Assembly: GCF_038397775.1 (NCBI RefSeq)
Contig: NZ_CP151650.1
Location: forward strand, 3,224,001 to 3,288,000
Direction of reading: 5' to 3'
Source of the DNA: Pseudomonas sp. RC10
Lineage (GTDB): Bacteria; Pseudomonadota; Gammaproteobacteria; Pseudomonadales; Pseudomonadaceae
Length of the DNA: 64,000 nucleotides
The notes under the pieces were generated by a model. The model saw only the letters and a list, made by a program, of their open reading frames with translations, ran no database searches and was not told the DNA's origin. Positions 18,626 through 27,436 of this stretch are shown here, in pieces; position 1 is the stretch's first letter, and every line of letters begins with the position of its first letter. The position numbers and the translations under genes are program-made.

Positions 18626-19471
18626 TCAATGCGCGATGAGCCGCTGCGCCAGTTCGGGCAGCAGCACTTCACAGGACGCTTCGATCTTCGCATCCAGCGC
18701 GTCGTCCGCCCGGGTCTTGCCAAGGTTGATGGCGATCAGCGGTTTGCCTTGCTCGACGATGCGCCGACACAGTCGAAACGCCGAAAAAGCCATCAGCGAC
18801 GACCCCACCACCAGTAAACCGTCTGAGGTCTCCACCCGGTCCATGGCCTTGCCCGCCGTGGGCGGCGCAACGTTCTCGCCGAAAAACACCACGTCCGGCT
18901 TCATGCGTTCGCCGCCGCAATGAGGGCAGTGGGGCACCTGAAAGCGTTCTTCAAAGGCGGGGTCGAGCAAGGTGTCGCCATCCGGGGCCTGAACCGCATC
19001 GACACCGGCCAGGTAGGGGTTCTGCTCCAGTAACGTCAGCTGAATCACGTCGCGTTCGGTGCGCTGACGGCAATCCAGACACAGCACCCAGTGCAGGCTG
19101 CCGTGCAGTTCGATCACGTCATGACTGCCCGCCTGATCGTGCAGCGTGTCGACGTTCTGGGTAATCACGCCCCGAATGAGATCATGTTGTTGCAACGCCG
19201 CCAGTGCTCCGTGAGCCGCGTTCGGGTGTGCAGCGCGAACACGTGGCCACCCGAGCATGGCCCGCGCCCAATACCGGCGGCGCGCTTCGGGGGCGTTGAG
19301 GAATTCCTGAAACATCATCGGCTGCCGACCCCGTCGCACGCCTTCGCTGTCACGGTAATCGGGGATTCCGGACGAGGTGCTGATGCCTGCGCCCGTCAAT
19401 ACCGTGAACGAACGTCCGTTCATCCAGTGCAGGAGGGATTCGAGGTGGGAAAGGGCAGGCGTATCGAACAT
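18626..19471 (-). CDS. Sir2-family NAD-dependent protein deacylase
   Basis: This 281-residue sirtuin has TGAGISTSSGIPDYRD (NAD fold), TQNVDTLHDQAG with the catalytic-His segment HGSLHWV after it, and two Cys pairs (CLDCR and CPHCGG) for zinc. Further motifs are VVFFGENV and VVGSSL, typical of class II-like bacterial sirtuins. It removes acyl groups from lysines using NAD. It is convergent with the MFS gene and its 5' side holds a REP-like element. No acyltransferase or acetyl-CoA synthetase gene is adjacent. Confidence 0.93.
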   Translation of the reverse strand: MFDTPALSHLESLLHWMNGRSFTVLTGAGISTSSGIPDYRDSEGVRRGRQPMMFQEFLNAPEARRRYWARAMLGWPRVRAAHPNAAHGALAALQQHDLIRGVITQNVDTLHDQAGSHDVIELHGSLHWVLCLDCRQRTERDVIQLTLLEQNPYLAGVDAVQAPDGDTLLDPAFEERFQVPHCPHCGGERMKPDVVFFGENVAPPTAGKAMDRVETSDGLLVVGSSLMAFSAFRLCRRIVEQGKPLIAINLGKTRADDALDAKIEASCEVLLPELAQRLIAH

Positions 19472-19541
19472 GCGCGGGGCCTCGTGAGCGTGGCGGGTGG
19501 GCTGATACTAAACGAGGTGGGCACGGGGTGACACGCAACCT

Positions 19542-19632
19542 CTGTAGGAGCGAATTCATTCGCGAGTGGCCGGTACAACCGACATATCTCCACCGCCGGA
19601 TGCATTTTTCGCGAATAAATTCGCTCCTACAG
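19542..19632. repeat. REP-like inverted repeat
   Basis: Arms CTGTAGGAGCGAATTCATTC and GAATAAATTCGCTCCTACAG are inverted around about 50 bp. The element belongs to the same family as 9457-9547 and lies between two minus-strand genes. Confidence 0.87.
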
Positions 19633-19660
19633 GTTTGGCGTCAGACCTGAAGAGGAGGAA

Positions 19661-20485
19661 TCAGCTCAGCAACTCCGCAAAGGCCTTGTCCGCCTCCAAT
19701 ACCGCAGGCAATGCCGTGAACAGCGCATCCAGATCAACGCCTTCAAACAGCGGCCCTTCGATGGACTGCTGCGCCTGCGGTGTCGCACCGCCGTTGTTTT
19801 CCAGCGCATCGGACACGGTCAGCGCCTGGGCGACGATCCGGGCCTGGGTCGCGTCGCCGGGGGCCTGCATCGGGCGGGCCTGATAGGCAATCGCCTGCTG
19901 GATCACCGGCGGCAACTGCCAGCGGCGGGCCAGCTCCGCACCTACTTCCGGGTAGCCGAAGCCCAGTTGCAGGGTCTCGATGGCGGCCCGGCTGGTGGTG
20001 CCGGTCTTGGTGACGCTATTGATGCGCTCGGCCACTTGTGGCGCGCCGGTCTGGATCAGCAGCTCGCCAATGTCATGCATCACGCCGCACGTGAAAGCGA
20101 TTTCAGCGTCGGCGCCCGACTGCTTGGCCAACAGGCGACAAATCCCCGCCACTTGAAAGCTTTTCAGCCAGAAGCCCTTGAGGTCGAAGCTTGGCCCGGC
20201 CTTGAACGCCCCGGTCACCGCCGACGCCAGCACCAGCGTGCGCAGGGTGTTGAAGCCCAGGCGCATGGCTGCGTCGTCGATGCTTGAAGACTCCCGCGCC
20301 CCGCGAAACCGCGCCGAGTTGGCCAGCCGTAGAATTTTGGCGGAAATCACCGGGTCCTTCTGGATGTTGCGAGCGATGCTCTCAATGTTCGACGACGGGT
20401 TGTCGAACTGTTGAATCAGGTCTTGAGCCACTTTGGGAATGCTCGGAAGACTGCCCAAATCCGCGAAGAGTTGCTCGATACCCAT
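19661..20485 (-). CDS. HDOD-domain signalling protein
   Basis: This 274-residue stand-alone HDOD protein starts at LPSIPKVAQDLIQQF and includes KDPVISAKILRLANSA, AMRLGFNTLRTLVL and HDIGELLIQ-like elements. HDOD domains resemble HD phosphohydrolases but lack the catalytic metal site, and they act as regulators in motility, stress and c-di-GMP networks. No GGDEF, EAL or receiver partner is fused or adjacent. It looks cytoplasmic and monocistronic. The role here is not determined. Confidence 0.9.
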   Translation of the reverse strand: MGIEQLFADLGSLPSIPKVAQDLIQQFDNPSSNIESIARNIQKDPVISAKILRLANSARFRGARESSSIDDAAMRLGFNTLRTLVLASAVTGAFKAGPSFDLKGFWLKSFQVAGICRLLAKQSGADAEIAFTCGVMHDIGELLIQTGAPQVAERINSVTKTGTTSRAAIETLQLGFGYPEVGAELARRWQLPPVIQQAIAYQARPMQAPGDATQARIVAQALTVSDALENNGGATPQAQQSIEGPLFEGVDLDALFTALPAVLEADKAFAELLS

Positions 20486-20789
20486 GGACGTGCTCCTGTT
20501 TCATATGAATTACCAACGATAGGCAAAAATGGCGAATCTGCACGGCGGTTGAGAAGCTTTTGATACAGGCGGCACGAAATCTCGGGTGCATCCACAGAAT
20601 CCTGTGACACCCCGAGACCTGCAGAAGCGTCAGATGACGCAGTGCATGGCGACGCCCAGTCCCTGTGGGAACGAATTCATTCTGGGCGGCATACCGACGA
20701 TAGATGTATCAGGCGATATAGATGTATCGGCCGCACCGGCCTCTCGCGATTGAATTCGCTCCTATAGACGTCCATCCATTCACCGACAA
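20486..20789. other. Intergenic region with HDOD promoter side and REP-like element
   Basis: These 304 bp contain the 5' region of the HDOD gene (ribosome site AGGAGCACGTCC before its ATG on the minus strand) and the degenerate palindrome at 20663-20767. No gene was recognised. Confidence 0.6.
20663..20767. repeat. REP-like inverted repeat, degenerate
   Basis: Arms CTGTGGGAACGAATTCATTC and GATTGAATTCGCTCCTATAG flank about 65 bp. The middle contains a direct repeat (GATAGATGTATC / ATATAGATGTATC), which is unusual for the family. Confidence 0.75.
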
Positions 20790-21182
20790 TCACGGCGCCG
20801 GTTCGCGAAACTGTACGACATTGCCCTCCGGGTCGAACCCGTCGCAGGCGGTGAAGCCGCGGGCGGTGAACTGCCCGGCCGGTGCGTCCACCTGCCCACC
20901 CAAGGCGACCGCCGCTGCGCGGGCATCGGCCAGGTTTTTCACGGGAAACACCAGCTTGGTGGGCAGGTCCACGCGCCGCTGCGGCGGAGAACTGATGATG
21001 ACCCGGTCGGAAACCGCTTTCGGAATGCCATGAATCACCAGTTGGTAGGTCGACGACTCCAGCACGATCAACCGTTTTTCAGTGACGGTCTGCGTCATGT
21101 CCAGCAGTTCGCGATAAAACGCGGCGACACGGGGCAAGTCTTTGGCGAACAGTACGGCGCCGGGTTTGGGCAGATCGGTCAT
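20790..21182 (-). CDS. VOC-family (glyoxalase/bleomycin-resistance-like) protein
   Basis: This 130-residue protein has the VOC babbab pattern: FAKDLPRVAAFYRELL at the start and GFDPEGNVVQFREP at the end, where the second metal-binding Glu usually lies. The N-terminal metal residue is not clear, so a catalytic function is uncertain. It is small and cytoplasmic. It is divergent from ilvE, whose start lies 305 bp away. It could be a fosfomycin/glyoxal-type detoxifier or a binding protein. Confidence 0.8.
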   Translation of the reverse strand: MTDLPKPGAVLFAKDLPRVAAFYRELLDMTQTVTEKRLIVLESSTYQLVIHGIPKAVSDRVIISSPPQRRVDLPTKLVFPVKNLADARAAAVALGGQVDAPAGQFTARGFTACDGFDPEGNVVQFREPAP

Positions 21183-21487
21183 GGGCTTTCCTTGCTGAAC
21201 GAGGCTCAGTGGAGCCGAGTGGGTGTTTCGCCACCGCCTCGAACTGCCGGCGGACCAACGGCAACGGGCGTCAGATTCGCAGCTTGGCAGCGGTTTTTGA
21301 AGAGGGCCTAAAGGCGGTTGGGTGCTCTTTTTTGCTTGTTAAGCTTTCAAGGCGGTTTGTCCGGCAAAAAATCAGTAATATGGCGCAACATCGGTGGGGG
21401 CCGTTCCCTCGGCCGAGCCTTCACGACCATATTGATGAAATGCCAGCCCCCACCTGCGGGCGCGCTGGCCAGGAAATAGAGGGTGTC
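21183..21487. other. Divergent promoter region between the VOC gene and ilvE
   Basis: These 305 bp contain no convincing gene. An ATG at 21209 is in frame with ilvE, but the extension resembles no IlvE. No leader peptide or attenuator hairpin of the amino-acid type was recognised. Confidence 0.5.
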
Positions 21488-22507
21488 ATGGGTAACGAAA
21501 GCATTAATTGGGACAAGCTGGGTTTCGACTACATCAAGACCGACAAGCGCTACCTGGCTCACTGGCGCGACGGTGAGTGGGACACAGGCACCCTGACCGA
21601 AGACAACGTGTTGCACATCAGCGAAGGCTCGACCGCGCTGCACTACGGCCAGCAATGTTTCGAAGGCCTGAAGGCCTACCGCGCCAAGGACGGGTCGATC
21701 AACCTGTTCCGCCCGGACCAGAACGCCGCGCGCATGCAACGCAGCTGCTCGCGTCTGCTGATGCCTCACGTTCCGACCGAACAGTTCATCGAAGCGTGCA
21801 AGGAAGTGGTCCGCGCCAACGAACGTTTCATCCCGCCTTACGGTACGGGCGGTGCGCTGTACCTGCGTCCATTCGTGATCGGCGTCGGTGACAACATCGG
21901 CGTGCGTGCAGCGCCCGAGTTCATCTTCTCGGTGTTCTGCATCCCGGTCGGCCCTTACTTCAAGGGCGGCATGAAGCCACACAACTTCGTGATCTCCAGC
22001 TACGACCGCGCCGCGCCACAAGGCACCGGTGCTGCGAAAGTTGGCGGCAACTACGCGGCAAGCATGATGCCGGGCAGCGAAGCCAAGAAAAACGGCTTCG
22101 CCGACGCGATCTACCTGGACCCGCTGACGCATTCGAAGATCGAAGAAGTCGGTTCGGCCAACTTCTTCGGCATTACCCACGACGACCAGTTCATCACGCC
22201 GAAATCGCCTTCCGTGCTGCCGGGCATCACCCGTCTGTCGCTGATCGAGCTGGCTGAAAGCCGTCTGGGCCTGAAAGTGACCGAAGGCGAAGTGTTCATC
22301 GACAAGCTGGATCAGTTCAAGGAAGCCGGTGCCTGCGGGACCGCTGCGGTGATTACGCCGATCGGTGGCATCAGCTACAAAGACAAGCTGCACGTGTTCC
22401 ACAGCGAGACCGAAGTGGGTCCGGTGACACAGCGTCTGTATAAAGAGCTGACCGGCATTCAGTTTGGCGAAATCGAAGGCCCGGCGGGCTGGGTCGTCAA
22501 GGTCTGA
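21488..22507 (+). CDS. ilvE: Branched-chain amino acid aminotransferase
   Basis: This 339-residue fold-type IV aminotransferase makes valine, isoleucine and leucine from their 2-oxo acids with glutamate. It shows LHYGQQCFEGLKAYR, YLRPFVIG, the PLP lysine region GTGAAKVGGNYAASM and EVGSANFFGI. The length fits the long (bcat-type) proteobacterial IlvE. The start at 21488 (MGNESINWDKLGFDY) matches the family; an upstream ATG at 21209 would add 93 unrelated residues. A strong terminator follows the stop, so the gene is monocistronic. Confidence 0.95.
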   Translation: MGNESINWDKLGFDYIKTDKRYLAHWRDGEWDTGTLTEDNVLHISEGSTALHYGQQCFEGLKAYRAKDGSINLFRPDQNAARMQRSCSRLLMPHVPTEQFIEACKEVVRANERFIPPYGTGGALYLRPFVIGVGDNIGVRAAPEFIFSVFCIPVGPYFKGGMKPHNFVISSYDRAAPQGTGAAKVGGNYAASMMPGSEAKKNGFADAIYLDPLTHSKIEEVGSANFFGITHDDQFITPKSPSVLPGITRLSLIELAESRLGLKVTEGEVFIDKLDQFKEAGACGTAAVITPIGGISYKDKLHVFHSETEVGPVTQRLYKELTGIQFGEIEGPAGWVVKV

Positions 22508-22537
22508 GCCTGATCTGGCCCACGCTCGATAAAGAAG

Positions 22538-22565
22538 CCACCGCCCCTGTGCGGTGGTTTTTTTT
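22538..22565 (+). terminator. Rho-independent terminator of ilvE
   Basis: A 7-bp stem CCACCGC/GCGGTGG with a 6-nt loop is followed by eight T. It begins 31 bp behind the ilvE stop. Confidence 0.93.
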
Positions 22566-22663
22566 GCGCCGGACTTTTGAATCCTGTCATCGAACCGTGG
22601 TAAACCGCACCTTCGATTCAGCGGCCCATCGGCCCGATTTCAACGCAAAAGCAAGGATGTTTT

Positions 22664-23917
22664 ATGCTGTCACGAGCGGTTTCCCGTCCTTTTCTGCGCT
22701 TGCAGCCATTCACCGTTTCCCTCGGCCTGTTCGCCCTCGGCGCCGTGCCCGATGCCTGGGCCAAAGACGATTACGAATACCCCCATGCCCACGAACCCAT
22801 CGGCACCGTCGAGCAGATTTACGAAGGCACGATGCTGCCTGACCTCGCCGTCAGCACTTACCGCAACATTGATCGACTGTTCCCCACGCGCACCATCGAC
22901 GGCAGTGACCATCCTTACGGCCTGCCGAAAGCGCCTCAACAGCTGGACAACGTCCACTTCACCTACGAAGGCAAGAAGTACGACCTGTTCGACTACGTCG
23001 CGGTGGACAGCATTACCGCGATGCTGGTGATCAAGGACGGCAAAGTCGCCTACGAGACCTACCAGCGCGGCAACACCGACAGGACCCGCTGGATGTCGAT
23101 GTCCATGGCCAAGTCCGTCACCTCCACCCTGGCGGCTGTGGCGCTGCATGATGGCGCGATCAAAAGCCTCGACGATGCGGTGGTCGACTATGTGCCGCGC
23201 CTCAAGGGCAGCGCTTACGAGGGCGTGACGATTCGCAACGTGCTGACGATGACGTCCGGGGTGAAGTGGAGCGAAGCCTTCACCGACCCTTCATCCGACC
23301 GTCGCGCGTTGTTGCGGGCGCAGATTGCCCAGACCCCGGGGGCGGCGATGACGCTGATGGCGAGTTTGCCGAAAGCGGCCGAACCGGGCACGGTCAACAA
23401 CTACAGCACGGGCGAGACTCAAGTGCTGGAAGAAGTCATTCGCAGCGCCGTGAAGATGCCGCTGTCCGACTACCTGGAGCAGAAAATCTGGCGACCGTTC
23501 GGCATGGAACACGATGCCAAGTGGTGGCTGGATTCGCCCAATGGCCAGGAAATCGGCGGCAGTGGCATCAGCGCGACGCTGCGGGATTTCGGGCGTTTCG
23601 GGCTGTTTTTCATGAACGGCGGCAAGATCGCCGGCCAGTCGATTCTGCCGCAAGGCTGGGTTCAGGAAGCCACCGCTCCCAAGGTGCTCAAGGACGGCAG
23701 CCCGTTGAATTACGGCTACATGTGGTGGCCGGGCCGGACCGAAGCCTCGATCAAGGACGGCGCCTATTCGGCCATCGGCATGCAGGGCCAGAACATCTAC
23801 ATCAACCCGACGCACAACGTGGTGATCGTCACCTTTGGCGATCAACCCAAGCCGCTGCGCCGCAACCTCATCGCGCCGCTGGCGTTTTTTGATGCGGTGG
23901 TGGCAGCGCTCGACTAA
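22664..23917 (+). CDS. Serine hydrolase, beta-lactamase class C / NylB-like, exported
   Basis: In this 417-residue protein, the N terminus is basic then hydrophobic and ends DAWA before KDDYEYP, which reads as a signal peptide of about 33 residues, so it is periplasmic. The class C-type Ser-X2-Lys is in MSMSMAKSVTS, and the Tyr motif is probably NNYSTGETQ. Further family elements are VRNVLTMTSG-like (IRNVLTMTSGVKWSE) and a C-terminal GMQGQNIYINP segment. Members include 6-aminohexanoate-dimer hydrolases and esterases; the substrate is unknown. It is transcribed alone after the ilvE terminator and converges with gloA. Confidence 0.88.
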   Translation: MLSRAVSRPFLRLQPFTVSLGLFALGAVPDAWAKDDYEYPHAHEPIGTVEQIYEGTMLPDLAVSTYRNIDRLFPTRTIDGSDHPYGLPKAPQQLDNVHFTYEGKKYDLFDYVAVDSITAMLVIKDGKVAYETYQRGNTDRTRWMSMSMAKSVTSTLAAVALHDGAIKSLDDAVVDYVPRLKGSAYEGVTIRNVLTMTSGVKWSEAFTDPSSDRRALLRAQIAQTPGAAMTLMASLPKAAEPGTVNNYSTGETQVLEEVIRSAVKMPLSDYLEQKIWRPFGMEHDAKWWLDSPNGQEIGGSGISATLRDFGRFGLFFMNGGKIAGQSILPQGWVQEATAPKVLKDGSPLNYGYMWWPGRTEASIKDGAYSAIGMQGQNIYINPTHNVVIVTFGDQPKPLRRNLIAPLAFFDAVVAALD

Positions 23918-23953
23918 CGACGTCGCTGATGAAGCCGCCCGGAAAAGGGCGGC

Positions 23954-24481
23954 TTACTGCCCCAGATTGCCCAACAGGTCCGCCTGCACGATTTCGACCC
24001 AGTACTCGTCCGGATCGCTGATGAAGGCAACGTGTTTCATGCCTTTGTCCAACCGTTTGACGAAGGGCACGCCCAAGGATTCGAAACGGGCGCACGCCGC
24101 CTCAATATCAGGCACTGAAAAGCAGATGTGCCCGAAACCCCGTGGGTCCTTATTGCCGTTGTGGTACTGCGAGTCGTCGCTTTCAGTGCCCCAGTTGTGG
24201 GTCAGTTCCAGCACCGATTCCCGGCTGAAGGTATGGCTCATGCGTGCCGACGCATCCTCCGGCACTGCCTCGCCTTTGGTCATCGCCAGAAACAGCAGCG
24301 AAAACTTCCCTTCGGGAAAATCCACCTGGCGCAGCAGCCGCATCCCCAGCACCCGCGTGTAAAAGTCCAGCGAACGCTCGGGGTCCTTTACCCGCAACAT
24401 CGTGTGGTTGAACACGTACTCCTGAGTGACGGCGTCCGGCGTGAGGCACACACCGGGTTGGGTTTCGCTGACGAAAGACAT
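23954..24481 (-). CDS. gloA: Lactoylglutathione lyase (glyoxalase I)
   Basis: This 175-residue enzyme converts the hemithioacetal of methylglyoxal and glutathione to S-lactoylglutathione. The four metal ligands are readable: His in FNHTMLRV, Glu in VLELTHNWG, His in GFGHICFSV and Glu in DEYWVEIVQ. The long loop with NGNKDPRGFG places it with the zinc-type, eukaryote-like Pseudomonas GloA proteins of about 173-176 residues. It is monocistronic. Confidence 0.95.
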   Translation of the reverse strand: MSFVSETQPGVCLTPDAVTQEYVFNHTMLRVKDPERSLDFYTRVLGMRLLRQVDFPEGKFSLLFLAMTKGEAVPEDASARMSHTFSRESVLELTHNWGTESDDSQYHNGNKDPRGFGHICFSVPDIEAACARFESLGVPFVKRLDKGMKHVAFISDPDEYWVEIVQADLLGNLGQ

Positions 24482-24538
24482 GGCAGGCTGCTCGTGATGA
24501 GTGAAGCCGACAGTCTAGAAAGGCCGCGGGCGGGGCGG

Positions 24539-24553
24539 GTAATACCGGATTAC
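24539..24553. promoter_or_regulatory. Inverted repeat GTAAT-N5-ATTAC upstream of the Tat/GMC operon
   Basis: A perfect 5-bp inverted repeat with a 5-bp spacer lies 142 bp before the Tat-protein ATG. Further TACTA/TAGTA motifs follow at about 24551, 24605 and 24636. These look like activator binding sites for the 24695-26835 operon. The assignment is by pattern only. Confidence 0.4.
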
Positions 24554-24694
24554 TACCGGGTTGTCGTTTGCCGACACGCACCCTATCCAGGCTTATAACC
24601 ACGTAGTAGACCGCTATTACCTTTCCCCCCACGGCACTACTACTATCAATTCAGCTTGATTGCACCGACAAAAAAAATAACAAGGACAAAAGCC

Positions 24695-25255
24695 ATGAGT
24701 GACCTGATACTCGATCGTCGCCGCTTTTTGCAAGGAAGCGGCGGGCTGTTGCTGGGAACGCTGGTGTTCGGTTCCGGCCCTGTTGCACTGCTTGCTCCAA
24801 GCCGGACCTGGGCATTGGAGATGAACACACTGGACAGCGCCACCGGCAGCAAGCTCTTGCTGGTCATCCGGCGCATCTTCCCCCACGACACCATGGAAGA
24901 CGCGGTCTATGCGTTTTCCGTCAAAGCCCTCGATGAAAAAGCCTCCGCGGACCCCGGCGTCGCCGACACCCTGAAGCAGGGTCTGGCCGATCTGGACCAG
25001 CACGCAGGGGGCGACTGGGCTTCGCTCGCTGAAGACAAGCAAGTGGGCATTCTCAAGGACGTGCAGACCGGGCCGTTTTTCGCGCTGGTGCGCGGTGTGT
25101 CGGTGAACAGCCTTTACAGCAACGAGCTGGCGTACAAGCACTTCGGCTATGAAGGCGCGTCCTTCCCCAAAGGCGGTTACATCCATCGCGGGTTCAACGA
25201 CCTCAAATGGCTGCCCAACCCGCCTGTCGATGCCAGCCCGACTGTCCCTGCCTGA
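24695..25255 (+). CDS. Tat-exported small subunit of a GMC dehydrogenase (gluconate 2-dehydrogenase subunit 3-like)
   Basis: This 186-residue protein starts with a twin-arginine signal (LDRRRFLQGSGGLLLG) ending near TWALE. The mature part is small and helical (VIRRIFPHDTMEDAVYAF, KHFGYEGASFPKGGYIHRGF), like gamma subunits that carry GMC partners across the membrane. The ATG at 24695 follows AAGGA; a TTG at 24656 would bury the Tat motif further in. The FAD subunit gene follows 11 bp downstream, so the two are cotranscribed and probably co-exported. Confidence 0.82.
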   Translation: MSDLILDRRRFLQGSGGLLLGTLVFGSGPVALLAPSRTWALEMNTLDSATGSKLLLVIRRIFPHDTMEDAVYAFSVKALDEKASADPGVADTLKQGLADLDQHAGGDWASLAEDKQVGILKDVQTGPFFALVRGVSVNSLYSNELAYKHFGYEGASFPKGGYIHRGFNDLKWLPNPPVDASPTVPA

Positions 25256-25266
25256 GGAGCGCAATC

Positions 25267-26835
25267 ATGACAACGTACAACCTGGATGACGATTCGGTCG
25301 TGGTGATCATTGGCTCGGGCGCGGGCGGCGGGACGCTGGCCAACGAACTGTGCCAAAAGGGCGTGTCGGTGGTGTTGCTGGAAGCCGGGGCGCGTCAGTC
25401 CACGGGCACATTCATCAATGACGAGTGGCCTTCTTTTTCGCAACTGTCCTGGGGTGACATGCGCACCACTTCAGGCTCATGGCGGGTGGCCAAGGACTTC
25501 CCCAATCTGCCCGCCTGGATCTGTAAAACCGTTGGCGGCACCACCACCCACTGGGCGGGCGCGAGCCTGCGTTTTCAGGAGCACGAATTCCGCGCACTGG
25601 ACACCTACGGTCAGGTGCAGGGTGCCAATCTCTTGAACTGGCCCATCACCTTGGCCGAGATGGAACCGTATTACGCCCGCGCCGAGGACAAAATGGGCGT
25701 GACCCGCACCAACAACATCGAAGGTCTGCCCGGTAACAACAACTTCAAGGTGCTGTACAACGGCGCGCAGAAGATGGGCTACAAGGAATGCTCCACAGGG
25801 CACATGGCGATCAACAGCCAGCCCCGTGGCGATCGGGCCGGGTGCCAGCAGCTGGGCTTCTGCTTCCAGGGCTGCAAGATGGGGGCTAAGTGGTCGACGC
25901 TGTACACCGAAATCCCCGCCGCTGAAGCCACGGGCAAGCTGGAACTGCGCACCCAATGCCATGTGGCGAAAATCGAGCACGACGACAAGGGCCGGGTCAA
26001 CGCGGTGGTGTATTTCGACGGGCTCGGCAAGGAACAGCGGCAAAAGGCGCGGGTGGTGGCGGTCGCCGGTAACTCCATCGAAACCCCACGGTTATTGCTC
26101 AATTCGGCCAGCAGTCAGTTCCCTCACGGTCTGGCGAATGGCTCGGGGATGGTCGGCAAACATTACATGCGCCACACCACCGGTACTGTTTTCGCGTCGT
26201 TTCCCGAGGAGGTGCACTTCTATCGCGGCACCATCATGGCCGGGATTGTCAGCGACGAGATTCACCACAAGCCGGATCGCGGCTTCGTCGGCGGTTATGA
26301 GATGGAAACGATCTCCCTTGGGCCATCGTTCCTCGCGGCGTTTTTCAATCCGGGGGCGTGGGGCCGGGATTTCACCGATGTGATGGAGCAGTACAGCAAG
26401 CTTGCAGGGATGTGGATCGTCGGCGAAGACATGCCTCAGGAAAGCAACCGGATTACCCTCAACGAAAGCATCAAGGACAAGTACGGCCTGCCGGTGCCCA
26501 ACGTGCATTACGACGATCACCCCAATGACCTGGCCATGCGCGAGCACGCGTTCAAGCAAGGTGAAGCGCTGTATTCATCTGTCGGCGCGGTGAAAACGTT
26601 CCGTGTGCCGCCGTACCCTTCGACCCACAACCTGGGCACCTGCCGCATGAGCGAAAAGCCGCAGGATGGGGTGTGCAACCAGCATGGGCAGAGCCATGAG
26701 ATTCCGAACCTGTTCATTTCGGATGGCAGCCAGTTCACCACCAGTGCGGGAGAGAATCCGACGTTGACCATCGTGACGTTGGCGATTCGGCAGGCGGAGT
26801 TTATAGCGCAGGCGATGAATACGCGGGCGGTTTGA
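25267..26835 (+). CDS. GMC-family FAD oxidoreductase, large subunit
   Basis: This 522-residue protein has the N-terminal FAD fold VVVIIGSGAGGGTLANEL, a second flavin motif (GGTTTHWAGASLRF) and a GMC C terminus (STHNLGTCRM, NLFISDGSQF, then ENPTLTIVTLA). The C-terminal His of the THNLGTCRM segment fits the GMC catalytic base. It has no signal of its own, so it probably travels with the Tat-bearing subunit encoded upstream. Unlike the 35-38.8 kb operon, no cytochrome c gene follows. The electron acceptor must therefore be another cytochrome or quinone. The substrate (gluconate, another sugar acid or an alcohol) is not determined. Confidence 0.87.
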   Translation: MTTYNLDDDSVVVIIGSGAGGGTLANELCQKGVSVVLLEAGARQSTGTFINDEWPSFSQLSWGDMRTTSGSWRVAKDFPNLPAWICKTVGGTTTHWAGASLRFQEHEFRALDTYGQVQGANLLNWPITLAEMEPYYARAEDKMGVTRTNNIEGLPGNNNFKVLYNGAQKMGYKECSTGHMAINSQPRGDRAGCQQLGFCFQGCKMGAKWSTLYTEIPAAEATGKLELRTQCHVAKIEHDDKGRVNAVVYFDGLGKEQRQKARVVAVAGNSIETPRLLLNSASSQFPHGLANGSGMVGKHYMRHTTGTVFASFPEEVHFYRGTIMAGIVSDEIHHKPDRGFVGGYEMETISLGPSFLAAFFNPGAWGRDFTDVMEQYSKLAGMWIVGEDMPQESNRITLNESIKDKYGLPVPNVHYDDHPNDLAMREHAFKQGEALYSSVGAVKTFRVPPYPSTHNLGTCRMSEKPQDGVCNQHGQSHEIPNLFISDGSQFTTSAGENPTLTIVTLAIRQAEFIAQAMNTRAV

Positions 26836-26883
26836 CATGAAAGGACGCCTCTTGGCCGGTAGGCCGAAGCGTTCAGTCGTAGC

Positions 26884-26940
26884 AGCACGGCTCGCCAGCG
26901 GTGGTGATTTTTCAGGCACCATCGCCAGCGAGCCGTGTGC
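26884..26940. repeat. Inverted repeat between convergent genes
   Basis: GCACGGCTCGCCAGCG pairs with CGCCAGCGAGCCGTGTGC. It lies between the GMC gene and the convergent bufferin operon end and may serve as a bidirectional terminator. Confidence 0.75.
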
Positions 26941-26949
26941 GATATGGCA

Positions 26950-27420
26950 TCACCGAATCCCGAACTTCCGATCCAGCGACAGCGGCCCCGCGCCTTTGCC
27001 GATGATGATCAGCAGCAGCCCGGCCCAGCTCAAGTGGGTGACCCAGGCATCCGGGTAGACGAATATTTCGATCACCAGCGTCATGCCCAGCAAGGCAAAG
27101 GCCGACAGTCGCGAAAACAGGCCGAGGATCAATAGCAGCGGGAAGAAGTGCTCAGCATAGGCCGCCAGATGCGCGGCAATTTCCGGGGGAATCAGCGGCA
27201 GTTTGTACTCACTGCGAAACAGTTCGTAGGTGCTGTCGGTAATCGTCAGAAACCCTTCGACCTTGGTGCGCCCCGACATCAGAAAAATGCCTGCGATGGC
27301 GATGCGTGCGACCAGTGACAGCACCGAGTCGGTGATCAACAGCGAAAGTCGGTCGGCGAAGCGATTCCAGCCGCCGCGCAGAGTGTGGGATTGCGAGGTG
27401 TCAGTGTGCAGCGTGTCCAT
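26950..27420 (-). CDS. DoxX-family membrane protein of the bufferin operon
   Basis: This 156-residue protein has about four membrane helices and the DoxX pattern ([42 protein letters not shown]). GGAGG lies 5 bp before the ATG at 27420; the longer frame from 27465 would overlap the upstream gene and was rejected. DoxX-type proteins are the fourth gene of many bufferin (DUF2282/MNIO/DUF2063) operons. They may assist redox or membrane steps; the biochemical role is not settled. Confidence 0.87.
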   Translation of the reverse strand: MDTLHTDTSQSHTLRGGWNRFADRLSLLITDSVLSLVARIAIAGIFLMSGRTKVEGFLTITDSTYELFRSEYKLPLIPPEIAAHLAAYAEHFFPLLLILGLFSRLSAFALLGMTLVIEIFVYPDAWVTHLSWAGLLLIIIGKGAGPLSLDRKFGIR

Positions 27421-27436
27421 GGCGTCCTCCAATGGA

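Noticed and set aside
21183..21487. Leader peptide/attenuator for ilvE
   Set aside because: No short ORF rich in branched-chain codons and no terminator/antiterminator pair was seen.
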